NCBI RefSeq assembly: GCF_011075055.1
Contig: NC_058155.1
Span: 730,873 to 794,872 of the forward strand
Reading direction: 5' to 3'
DNA length: 64,000 nucleotides
Source: Mangifera indica
Taxonomy: Eukaryota; Streptophyta; Magnoliopsida; Sapindales; Anacardiaceae
The translations under genes and the position numbers were made by a program. Every line of letters begins with the position of its first letter. Positions within the stretch are counted from its first letter, which is position 1. Positions 21,172 through 32,350 of this stretch are shown here, in pieces. The notes beneath the pieces were generated by a model that had not been told where the DNA came from, searched no databases, and was given only the letters and a program-made list of their open reading frames with translations.

Positions 21172-21176
21172 CCAAC

Positions 21177-21300
21177 AACATATTTCACAATTGGTTTTAC
21201 TATTTACAGGTGTGATTCTTTTGATCACATTGATATCTAGCACACAACCTTACACAAAAATACATTTGAGGTCTACTAGCCATAAGATATAACAAAGAAA
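21177..21300 (-). pseudogene. Copia reverse transcriptase C-terminal fragment, part 1
   Basis: Minus strand shows LLYLMASRP-type and ARYQCD-KESHL segments, the end of a SIRE-like Copia reverse transcriptase, with stops. Upstream of about 21300 the coding signal is lost. Confidence 0.6.
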
Positions 21301-21871
21301 AAGAGAAAGAACAAAATGAAAAAACAGAAAAGAAGAAAATAATTATATACATATCATTAGTGGAAATTTCAATTATACTTTTCCCTTAATTTCTATTTTG
21401 TGAACAAGTAGATCTTCACTTCTCTCATTAATAGTAAGCTCATGTTTATTTGATTATTTCCTTTTCCTTTTATTTTTTAACTCATACCTCTAACCACGTT
21501 ACAACCCGTATAAAATAATATTAATCTTTTTGAGATACATTGCATCTATACTAGTAGAGATAGGTTGTTTGATTTTGTCTATGAAACTTGATTGATTTCA
21601 TTTAGAGGCCATGAAGGTTGCTAAGTACGTATATACCTATCTAAAGTGCAATTATTTTGTTGTGAATGATCACTGCATGCATTTTTGGCTTGACATTTGT
21701 GAATTTTATTTTCTTTAGATCCGAGATTGAGTATCTCTTGCACTTAAATGTTTTTCAAAGCAATTTTTGGTTTTTGATTACATAAGGTTGTTTCTTCAAT
21801 TTTTTTCCCTTCAATTTCGCTTTGGTCTCTTTTGCTTAGGGACAAGCAAATTTTTAAGTTTTCGGAGTTTT
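21301..21871 (+). other. 3' internal end of a Gypsy-type element, no frame left
   Basis: Mostly non-coding AT-rich DNA. 21830-21870 (TTAGGGACAAGC, TTTTTAAGTTTTCGGAG) resembles the polypurine-tract region just before the 3' LTR of Athila/Tat-type elements. Confidence 0.4.
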
Positions 21872-23134
21872 TAATGTGTGTATAAAATACAGACAAATAT
21901 GGTTTATAATAGTATTTTTATAAGTGAGTTTGGTTTATTTTGTTCGAATCTTTTAAGTTTTATTTCTTTTTGATGTCTTAATATTATTTTACACTTTAAA
22001 TAATGTTTTTAGATGTTTTCGAGAAGTTCAAGCCTTTTTAGAGTGGAAACGAAAGCTTCAAGAAGCAAAAACCATGACTTTGTGAAAGAAGAAAGTTTCA
22101 ATTATGAGCATTATTATGGTCATAATTGTACCCATAATTATTAGACAAAAATAAAATGAAAAAAAAAAAAATAGAGTTTAGTGACATACTATATAAAGAA
22201 ACTTACGTTTTTTTCACTTAGATATCACCAATATACAACAATGAAGAGAGATTTTAGTGAGAGAAAACCTCAAGAATAAGGAGAAGATTCAAAATTCAAG
22301 ATCAAAAGAAAAGCAACCAAGAGAATCAAGATTTGAAGAATCTAGACGTTTCCTTATCTCTCTTTAAATCTTCTTTTATTATTTGAAATGTCTCTTTCTT
22401 TAACTTTATCTTATAGTTTGGACTTGATTGCCATCAATAAGTAAATTCCTATGCTAGGGTTTATGATGGATCAGTAAATTCTAAAAAATTATGTAATGAG
22501 TTTTTATTATTGATCAGTGATTGTAAATGCTTCATTTAGCAATTGAGTTTTTAATTTCTTCCTTGGTGTTAGGGCCTGATACCATACTTATTTGTAGATT
22601 GATGTGTGATATTAAGAAATATATATACAATTATTTCATGCATTTGCTAAACTTAGAATTTTATTTAGAGATAAATACAAATTTTTATGGGTGAATTAAT
22701 TATCATAGAAATTAATGGGTTTTAATTAACATCATACCATGAAAGTAGGTAAATTTTTAATTTTAATGCGCTTAATTAACCTTGAGAAAGGATTTAGGCA
22801 AAATTGGATAATCAACTATCAACAATTCATCTTATCATCAATCTTAATCGGATTCATTAGTAATTATTGAGTAATTGATAGTGAAATTGTAAACCCAATA
22901 TTTCTTTATATTGATATTTCACTTTTAATTTATTAGGTGTTTATTTCCTTCCATTAATTTTGTCAAGTCAGTAGTATTTTAGTTTATTTTAATTAATTTT
23001 TCCTTATTTAGCATTTTATTTTTCTAGCGAATTCTAATTACAAAACGAATTAGGATTTTGCAACCAATCCCTGTGGGACCAATATATTTTTATATTGTTT
23101 GATTGACTTGTATACTTGCGAGCCATAGGTAACA
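21872..23134 (+). mobile_element. Gypsy (Athila/Tat-like) 3' LTR
   Basis: About 1.26 kb, plus-strand orientation. It follows a purine-rich tract and contains a TATA box (ACTATATAAAG) near 22187. It ends with the block CCCTGTGGGACCAAT, GACTTGTATACTTGCGAG and GTAACA, which I recognise as the end of Athila/Tat-type LTRs. It abuts the integrase fragment at 23135-23281, which reads on the opposite strand. Confidence 0.55.
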
Positions 23135-23281
23135 AGTTTTTTGGCCTCAACAACTCCATGGTGAAATACTTTCAAGATGTTAAAAGGATTGGACTACCTT
23201 TACTTAAGCTTTCTTGGAAAAAAGCTTCAATCTAAAGTTAAAAAGCAACACTCGATCACCTTATTTAAAGTCTTTCTTTAA
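23126..23281 (-). pseudogene. Athila/Tat-like integrase C-terminus
   Basis: Minus strand reads DFK-GDRVLLFN-RLKLF, then RWSNPF-ILKVF and GVVEA. This is the C-terminal part of the integrase of Athila/Tat Gypsy elements. It directly continues the frame that stops at 32351, across the Gypsy element inserted between them. Confidence 0.75.
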
Positions 23282-23286
23282 GATAT

Positions 23287-25354
23287 TGTAACACTCATAG
23301 GTACGACCAAAGGTATTTTAGTCTTTTTCTAGTTTAAATTCGGTCACTTTAAATTTTTAGTAGTACGCACTCATGTATGGAGATATACATGGTCATGTAT
23401 GGTCCATAGAAAGTCAAACTTTTGGACCAAATTGTGATCACGACAAAACAAGAAGTTGTCTTAGTTGTGCAGCTAGACACATGACTATGTATGGTCTATA
23501 CACGCCTGTGTATCACATCCTAAAGATAAAATAAAAACACGATCAACCTTAATTCTCACATATTCTTTTAGTTGCCAGCCATTCAAAAAGTAAGAGGGTG
23601 TGAGAGAGGAGTCTGTGGTCACTGGAGGAGTCACCGTCGATCACTACAATTACCATAGCCATGCAAAAGAGACGTTTTTGTTGGAATTCATATAAGTATA
23701 GTGGTTTCCCTTATTTGATTATGAGATCTTTGAAATTTCTCCAGTATTCAAATGATCTAGATTTGTGTAGACATGAGTGTGATGATCTATAAGACGTACT
23801 GGATTTTGTATGCGATTATGATGAGCCATAAATATGTCTAGCCTTTTGAGTTTGAATACTATGTGTTTTGAGTTGATAGTTTAATAATGTCATTGATATG
23901 ATGTGTGTAATTGTTATAAAACATGATTTCCAATGAATAAACTATTTAGGGGACTTAGAGACTCTTTGTATTGGCCTAAATATATGTTTGAATGGCTTTA
24001 TACGTGATTGGAACAACGTAGAAACCCTAGGGTGCAATTTCTAAAACGTGACACACAACCGTGTGTGATCTTATACAAGCTTGTGTATCATTCTAGAATT
24101 TTGAAAACCTGAAGATCTTGCACTCGTTCGTATAAGACACATGCCTCTGTATGGCTTTCTAAAAGTGGACAATGTGTGTAAGAGGACACGTGACTCATAC
24201 ATGTGGATCTAAGTACAAGGAGTATGTTTAGGTTAACTCCTCAAGTGCATCTACTCTATACACGATCGTGTACTGAGTTTTACACGCTGTGTTCCTCTAG
24301 AAACACACGAGTAGTGAGGAGAGTTACATAAGAAAAGTAGTGAGCTAATAAAGGATGAAGAATTCAAGATATAGATAAGGTGTTTGACTGTGTGGATAAT
24401 GACATAAACTTAGAACAAGTCAAATCTGAGTCGAAAAGTTACAAACCCTAAGGCTAATGTCACATAACTAGATAGTTACTAGTTATGTGTGCAAGTGACA
24501 ATATTTGTGAGAGCAATAAGGATGGATACCCATGAGATGTATCATACACTCAACATCAAGGCACATAGCCATCCAGTTCAATTCATGTATGCATGGTAAG
24601 GATGCGACTTTTAGATATTCTTCACGTGATCAACAAGATGCATCACATATGTACTGAAGGTAGGGACCTTATCTAGATGGTTAATTAATAGTTTTGATCA
24701 GCTTATATAGTAAAAGAATGAGTTGTTATTAGAGATTTCTTTATATGATCAGGGTGTCCTAGTAAGATAGCCTAATAAGTCATTTGGCATGTGTGTAAGG
24801 CACTATAACAACTTTCACTAGGGCATTAGATTGTTGATTTCAGCTTGAGTCTTTACAGTTTTCGTGAATGATCCATGTTAGGGCACCGAGTTGTTATAGT
24901 GTGACAATAGTTAGCTTACAAATGGAACGTGAGTTTTACCACCAGATAGTTTAATAACCATAGATGCCAAAAGGCTTCTACTTACTGAGTTTTGCTTACG
25001 CGTTTCCTTTATATGTTTTGTAGGTAGAGGTGAGTAGCTGGACAAACAGGGATCCAATGGTCTAGCAAGCAACTACATGAGAAGAGAAGAACTTATGTCA
25101 TCTTAGTATTAGTAGACATATACTTGTTATTATTATTATCAGTATTTTCAGATACATTGATGCAATTATTTTATAATAGAGATTTTTAGATAACTATTAT
25201 TTTATGACTTTGACTTATAAAGTACTTTTATTACATCACCTTTTTGCACGCTTTTATAATTATGATCATGCATTAAAATTTTCAAATAGTCCAGATGTAC
25301 ATTTCTCTTTTGGTATATTCTTATCAAAGCATGTGTCTAGGGAGGGGTGTTACA
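23287..25354 (+). repeat. 5' LTR of the Gypsy element
   Basis: 2,068 bp, TGTAACACTC...GTGTTACA. It carries many ACAC..GTGT palindromic words such as CACGATCGTGTACTG and CATGACTATGTATGG, typical of Tekay/Del LTRs. Confidence 0.88.
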
Positions 25355-26134
25355 TTTATGGTATTTAAGCATGATCTTAGTACCCAAAAAGGTGAAAAGT
25401 TTTATGTGTTTGAAAAATGCATGTAGAGTTAAACAAGAAAGTAAACCCTTGTGCAGTATTAATTACTCTTGTATGTCTACCACTGTAAGTATAATATACC
25501 TGATTTCAGATTAAAAGTAATATATGCCTAAAGGTTATTGTGATTTCGGGATTAGAAAATCGAAAAGATTAATCAGAGATGCCTCAAAAGTCTTTAGTCA
25601 AGAGAGGAGCCAAGCTGAGGTTTAGGGATAGACATCTAGCATGCTAGTTGCTCATTCTATTGATAGTGTTACCATTTGTAAGATTGTGAAAAACTTCTGA
25701 GGTAGAACAGAGAGGTGTTAGCTAGTGTAGGGTATCCAACCTAAGCCTTACTGATACTAGTGCAACATTCAAAGACAGAGACACCCTTCCAACAGAGTAG
25801 AAAAAGTATATGAGCACCTTGAGTAGAGATTGCAGGTAGTAGTAGATGACAGACACAACCTATTTATAGCTTGTCTAATCATCATCAACCCTTAGATTTC
25901 AAAGGTAATGTAATGTTGGGAGAACTGTTAATTGAGTAGTGGTTGAAGGTAATAAAGGATGTCATGAGGATCTACCTAATGACAGATACTGATAAGATCT
26001 AGTATGCCAATCTCTTGCTAAAGGATGATGCTAAAGTCTGGTGGTAGACACTATGTAGGACCTACTAAGTTTCAAAGATGTTATAGGTAGATTTTGGACA
26101 GGCCTTTAAGTTAGGGTATATTTTAATTGAAATA

Positions 26135-26720
26135 ATGTATGTAAGGGTCGAGAAGTTCTTTTATCTAAGGCAAAGGAACATATTGGTTAGGGAGTTCTCG
26201 ACTAAGCTAAACTCATTGGCCAAGTATGCTCTTGACATAACTAGTTCACAAAGAAACAAACTAGATATGTTCATGAGAGAGTTGAGGCCAGACATAACCA
26301 AGGTTGTGATGATGAGAGAAAATCCTCCCAAGACTTTTTTAGAGGCCCTCGCTATAACACTAGGATTTGAGACCATAAGATAACATATGGCCAGGGATAA
26401 AGAGCTGTCAGAAGAGCCTACACCACCAGCCCAGGTGTAAAGGTAAAGTTAGCTGACTATTGGTGACAACCGAAGGGGAGGCAACAAAGATGGTCTTGGC
26501 AAAGACATCAAAGGTAAGAGACCCTTCCAACTGAAGAATAAAAAAGAATTAGAAAGGTAAAAAATAGAGAAAAGAAAAACAACCCAGACATGATGATTCC
26601 CATACATGTTGTAGTTGTGGCAAGAGGCACATTGGCGAGTGTTTAACTAAACAAAGAGTGTGCTATAAATGTAAGCAACCAAGATATTTTGCCCGATAGT
26701 GCACAACCCCAAAAGAGTAA
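26135..26720 (+). pseudogene. Gypsy gag fragment with zinc knuckles
   Basis: 26135-26383 reads as the Retrotrans_gag core (FYLRQRNILVREFSTKLNSL, LRPDITKVVMM). Downstream, 26606-26705 gives CCSCGKRHIGEC and CYKCKQPRYFARxC: two knuckles, the second with a Tyr in place of His and a stop before its last Cys. In a live element this protein packages the RNA in virus-like particles. Confidence 0.75.
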
Positions 26721-26789
26721 ACAGTTAGGGGACAATAGACCCAAGTATTTGCAGTTACTTAAACACAGGCTAATGTTAGCCCTACAACT

Positions 26790-27134
26790 GTGACGGGTCA
26801 GTTACTATTTCATACTTGTATTTTATATGATTTAATTAACTCTGGTGTTATGCATTATTTTATTGCTAGAGGTATACTTGAGAGATTAGGATTGGAGCCT
26901 TCAATTGTTCCTCAAATTAGAATAGAGATGCTAGATAGGGATCAGGTTCACAACAATTTAATATTGGTAGGGGAACTAGTCTTCTTGAGAGGCTATACAA
27001 TGGTTGTGGATTTGACAATCATGGACATGCCAAACTTTATTATGATACTAGGCATGAACTTCCTGGGTAGATATGATGCTGAAATAGACTGTAGGAAAAA
27101 GAAAGCTAAATTCAGTATGGATGATGGTAAGTAG
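26790..27134 (+). pseudogene. Gypsy aspartic protease fragment
   Basis: An open stretch of 114 codons with LINSG in place of the catalytic (L/I)DSG, then NFIMILGMNFLGRY and AEIDCRKKKAKF, the usual flap and C-terminal blocks of Gypsy proteases. The Asp-to-Asn change would remove the catalytic acid. Confidence 0.75.
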
Positions 27135-27289
27135 TTCACATTCGAAGAAGATCGAATCCCTAACATGATAATTAGTAGTATCAAGGCTAATAAGATGCTG
27201 AGTAAAAAATGTATGACATACTTGATGCATATGGTTCAAAAATTAGTAGACATGGTTTTGGGCGTAAAAGATACTTTAGTGGTATAAAA

Positions 27290-28000
27290 GTTATTAGATG
27301 TATTCTTAAACAACCTACTAGGGTTAGCACCAAAAAAAGAGGTCGAGTTTAGCACTAAGTTAGCCTCGGGAGTAGCACCAATTTCTAAAACCCCTTATAG
27401 AATGGCCCTAGTAAAATTACAAGAATTAAAAAAACAGTTACAAAAATTACTAAATAGTACATTTATCAAACTGAGTCACTCACCATGAAGTGTATTAATC
27501 CTTTTTATAAAGACGAAAGATGGATCAATGAGGATGTGTATTGACTATAAAAAGTTGAATAAGGGATAGTAAAGAATAAGTACTGACTCCTTAGGATTAA
27601 TGATTTGTTTGACTAGCTCAAGGGCGCTTTAGTGTTCTTTAAGACAGATCTAAGGTTAGAGTATCGCCAAGTTAGAGCAACAAAATAAGATATACCCAAG
27701 AGTACTTTTAGAACTAGATATGGGCATTATGAGTTTGTTGTCATGTCATTCGAATTGACTAATGCCCTAACAGTATTTATGGACCTCATGAACAGGGTAT
27801 TTCAAGATTATCTAGATAAGATTTTGGTGGTGTTTATTGATGATACCTTAGTCTACTCTAGAACTCAAGATGAGTATGAATAGTACTTAAGATTTCTGTT
27901 CTAGAGGTTAAGAGAGAAGCAATTGTTTACAAAGTTCTCTAAATATGAGTTTTGGTTGGATAGAGTGTCATTTCTAAGTCATGTGGTTTTAGTAGATAGT
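27290..28000 (+). pseudogene. Gypsy reverse transcriptase remnant
   Basis: Landmarks in order, with stops between: LASGVAPISKTPYRMA, LKKQLQKLL, a degenerate [37 protein letters not shown], and [11 protein letters not shown], in which the catalytic DD pair remains within FIDDT. Confidence 0.85.
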
Positions 28001-28640
28001 ATAACAATAGACCCTAGTAAAATTGAGACAGTGTAAGAGTGGCAAAGGCTTAAGACAACTAAGGAGGTAAGAAGTTTTTTGGGATTGACAAGCTACTACA
28101 TATGCTTTGTTAAGGGATTCACCAAGTTAGCTTAACCCCTTATAGAGTTGACACGTAAAAAGATTCTTTTCAAATGGTTAGAAGCCTATGAACAGAGTTT
28201 CTAAGAATTGAAGACGAGATTGATCTCAGCTCTTATCTTTGCCTTGCCAGAGGAGGTCAAAGACTATAATTTATACACAAATGTCTCATATCAGGGCTTG
28301 GGAGTAGTATCGATGTATAAAAGGAAGGTGATAACTTATGTTTCCTATCAATCTAAAGAGTATGAGACCGGATACCCTACTCACAATCTTAAGTTGGCAG
28401 TTGTGGTGTTTGTACTAAAGATATGATGACACTACCTATATGAGGTAAAGAGTAACATCTACATAGATCATAAGCGTCTCAGATATTTCTTCACTTAAAA
28501 GGAATTGAACATGAGACACAGGCAATGATTAAAGTTGATAAAGGGCTATGATAACGAGATTAATTACAACCCAGGTAAAACCAATGTAGTTGCAGATGCC
28601 CTTAGTAGAAAAATGTTCTATCACAAATTATTGCTCACTA
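28001..28640 (+). pseudogene. Gypsy RNase H remnant
   Basis: SFLGLTSYYICFVKGF connects to LYTNVSYQGLGVVSMYKRKVI (the usual Asp of YTDAS is now Asn), then YPTHNLKLAVVVFVLKI and the motif ending VVADALSRK. Confidence 0.85.
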
Positions 28641-28699
28641 TGAGTTATAACAAGAGTTGGTGAGAGAGTAGATTAAGATTATCATAGGGCAGTTGACAA

Positions 28700-30620
28700 A
28701 TCTCCAAATTCAATCGACCATTTTAAAGGAGATTCATGTATTATAGGCTTTAGATGAGGGATGTCTACAAATCAGGTAGAAGATGATTAGAAATGTTGAG
28801 ACTGAGTTTAGTATAGAGGATATATGTTCTCTGAGAGTAGAGTTTAAGAGATAAAATCCTAGTAGAGGTTTACAATTCTCTTTATAAGGCCCATCTTGAA
28901 AATGTAAAGATATATCAAGATCTAAGGAAGATGTTCTGATGGCTAAGAATAAAGAAAGACATTGTAGACTTTTTGCCTAAGTGACTTGTGTGTCAACAGG
29001 TTAAGGCTGAACATCAAAGGCTATTTAGAGTTTTCCAGCCCTTTAGTATTCTTGAATAAAAGTGGGAACACATATCAATGGATTTCATGGTTGGATAGTC
29101 AACGGTGAGAGGTGGCTATAATGCATTATGGGTCATCATTGATTGATTGACTAAGTTGGCACATTTCAAAGCAATTAAAGGCACTATGAATACTGATTAG
29201 CTGAGTCAGATCTATATGAAGATTGTCAAACTTCATGGTTAATCAAATTTCATCTGGTCGAACGAATTTTACATTTTTTAGAAAATTAAAACAACTAATT
29301 TTTGTGTACAACGGTAACTTTCCTCATTTTTCTCTATATAAACCCAATCAAATTCACTTGGGATGAACTTTTGCCACTAAGAACTTTCATATATTTGAGA
29401 GCAAATCAATTTTAAGCTATTCACTTGCAAATTCTTTTCTCTATTCAAAACCCTTGCTTTCATTTGCATTGGGTTGTAATAAGCTTAAATTTTCATATAC
29501 ACTCTTTGAGAGAGATTATATTTCGAATTTTATAGAAAATTCACACTATAAAAGAGTGAGGTTTACTCTTGGAGAGATTAGAAAATTTTGAGTGAGAAAA
29601 ATTGAGTTGTAGTACTTATAAAGGTTAATAACACCTTGTAAGCTATTTTTGTTGTGAAGAAAAGCTTGGTTGGGATTTTGTCAACTAAGGATTAGTGGAA
29701 CACACCAAGGGAGATAGTTTGGAAGAGTGGACGTAGGCCAAGTTGTGCCAAACCATTATATATCTTATGTTTGATTTTCTTATCTCTCAAACTTACATTT
29801 TATGTTATGTTATTTTTATTGTGTTAATTATTCAAAATATCTCTTGTCATTCTCATCAATTGCATTAAAATAGTCAACATTTTTAAATTAAATAAATTGG
29901 TTTAATTTTTTAATTTAGTAAAGATTGTTTTAGATTGCCTAATTCACCCCCTCTTTTAGGTCATTCAATCCTTTAGATAGAATCAGATCGAGACACTAGA
30001 TTTGTCTCAACATTTTGGCAAAGTATGTAGAAGTCCTTAAGTATGAGATTGACATTCAATACAATATATGATCCCTAGACCAATAAATAGACTGAGAGAG
30101 TCAACCAGGTGATTAAGGACATTGATAGAGTTTGCTTACAATAATAGTTACTAGGTAACCATCAAGATGACTCCTTATGAAGCTTTGTATGACAGGAGAT
30201 ATGGAACACCATTGTATTGAGATGAGATAGGAGAGAGAGATATTGTAACCTAGTCATTGGGACTCAAGCTGACCTAAAGGATGATCAGGGAAAAAATAAG
30301 GCAAACCCAAGATTGTTACAAAAGTTACACATAATAGAGGAAATATGATTTTGAGTTTTATGTGGGTGATAAGGTATTCATTAGAGTAACCTCCTACAGA
30401 CATGTTATGAGATTTGGTAGGAAAGGCAAGTTAGCGCTGAGATTTATGAGACTTTTTAAGGTATTAGAGCGCATAGGTAAGGTTGCTTACTAGTTTGTGA
30501 TACTAGCAAGCATGAATTGCATTCATAATGTGTTCCATATATCACTATTACGTAAGTATATTAGTGATCCCACCCACATGCTCAATATTGAGGATGTTGA
30601 ACTCAAGGATAATCTAGTCT
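28700..30620 (+). pseudogene. Gypsy integrase remnant, split by an LTR insertion
   Basis: VIID-LTKLAHF and IYMKIVKLHG end at 29238. The frame resumes near 29969 with SDRDTRF-type sequence and continues through EFAYNNSY and MTPYEALYDRRYGTP to RKGKLALRF and MNCIHNVFHISLLRKYI. Many stops. The interruption is the element at 29239-29968. Confidence 0.8.
29239..29968 (+). mobile_element. Copia-like solo LTR inside the Gypsy integrase
   Basis: About 730 bp between two parts of the integrase frame. It has a TATA box (CTCTATATAAACCC, 29331-29344) and a segment around GAGTGGACGTAGGCC...GCCAAACCATTATA. It ends with GATTGCCTAATTCACCCCCTCTTTTAGG, a tail I associate with plant Copia LTRs. Exact ends and target duplication are not resolved. 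Confidence 0.65.
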
Positions 30621-30817
30621 ATAAGGAGTGACCAGTTCAAATATTAGATAGACGAGTTGAGGAGCTCATACGTAAGTAGATTCCTCTAGTAAAAGTTCTT
30701 TGGAGGAATCATTAATTTAAGGAGGCCACATGGAAGGTTGAGTAGGATATCCAACAGAGATTCTCATATCTATTCAAGTGAATTTTACGAATGAAATTCA
30801 TATTAAGAGGGGAGGAT

Positions 30818-32350
30818 TGTAACACCCATAGGTAAGCCTAATGGCATTTCAATATTTTTTTCTAGCTTAAATTTAGTGATTTTAAATTTTTAGTAGTACA
30901 CACCTATGTACGGAGATATACATGGTTGTGTACAGTCTACAAAAAGTGAAACTTTTAGACTAGATTGTGATTACGACGAAGCAGGAAGTTGTCTTAGTTA
31001 TACAACTAGACATACGACCGTGTATGGTCGATACACGCTTATGTATCATATCTTTGAGATAAAATAAAAACGTGATCAACTCTAATTCTCACACATATTT
31101 TTACTTCTCAACTGCTTAAAAAAGGAAAGGGTGTAAGAAAGGAGTCTATGGTCATTAAAGGAGTCATCGCTGATCACCGGAATCACCGTAGCCATGTAAG
31201 GGAGACATTTTCACCAAAATTCATGAAAATGGAACAGTTTCCCTTATTTGATCATGAAATCTTAGAAGTTTCTCCAGTATTCAAAAGATCTAGATTTGTA
31301 TAGACATGAGTGTGATGATTTGTATAATGTACTTGATTTTGTATGCAATTATGATGAGCCATAAGCATGTCTAGCCTTTTGAGTTTGACTATTATGTGTT
31401 TTGAGTTGATAGTTCAATAATATCGTTGATGTGATACGTGTAATTGTTATAAAACATGATTTCCAATGAATAAACTATTTAAGGGATTAGAGACTCTTAG
31501 TATTAGCTTGAAAATGTGTTTGAATGGCATTATACGAATTAGAACAATGTAAAAACCCTAGGGTGCGATTTCCAAATTATGACACACGATCGTGTGTGAT
31601 CTCATACACATTTGTGTGTCATTCCAAAATTTTGAAAACCTAAAGATCTCGTGCTTGTTCTGAGGAGAGAAATGCACAGTCATTTGGTATGCGACACATG
31701 CCCGTGTATGACTTTCCAAAAGTTGACAATGTGCGCCAAAGGACACATGGCTCGTATAAGTGGATCCAAGGACATAAGAGTTTGACATGTGTGCAAGGCC
31801 CTATAGTAGTTTTCACTAGGGCATTAGATATGTTGATTCTAACTCGAGTTTATGTAGTTTTCATGGATGATCCATGTCAGGGCACTGAGGTGACGTAGTG
31901 TGACAATAGTTAGTTTACAAATGGGATGCAAGTTTTATTACTATATAATATAATAGCCATGGATGTCGGAAGGTTTCCACTTATTGAGTTTTACGTAGGT
32001 TTTTCCTTTATATGTTTTGCAGGTAGAGATAAGTAATGAGACAAACAGGGATTCAATAGTCTAAAAAGTAGTTACACGAGGAAAATGGTGCTTATGTCAT
32101 CTCAGTATTAGTAAACATATGCTTGTTATTATTATTATCATCAGTATTTTTAGATACAATGATGAAGTTATTTTATAGGAGAGATTTCCAGATAGCTATT
32201 ATTTTATGAGTTTGACTTATAAAGGGTTTTTATTACATCACTTTTTTGCATGCTTTATAATTATGATCATATATTATGATCATAGCTAGTTGTGCACGTA
32301 TCTTTTGGTCTATTCTCATCAAGAGTATGTATCTAGAAATAGGTGTTACA
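30818..32350 (+). repeat. 3' LTR of the Gypsy element, internally deleted
   Basis: 1,533 bp, similar to the 5' LTR along its length. It lacks a segment of roughly 540 bp corresponding to about 24230-24785 of the 5' LTR; the junction is near 31780 (AAGAGTTTGACATGTGTGC). Confidence 0.85.

Larger units (their letters stand above)
23287..32350 (+). mobile_element. Ty3/Gypsy (Tekay/Del-like) element, complete but dead
   Basis: A full 9-kb element: 5' LTR 23287-25354, primer-binding site TGGTATTTAAGC right after it (degenerate iMet-type), gag, protease, reverse transcriptase, RNase H and integrase in order, polypurine tract AAGAGGGGAGGA (30805-30816), 3' LTR 30818-32350. LTRs start TGTAACACYCATAGG and end GTGTTACA. 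Flanking 5-mers GATAT and TATAT match at 4 of 5. Stops and frameshifts occur throughout and the LTRs have diverged visibly, so it is an old insertion. It sits inside the integrase frame of an Athila-like element on the opposite strand. Confidence 0.9.
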
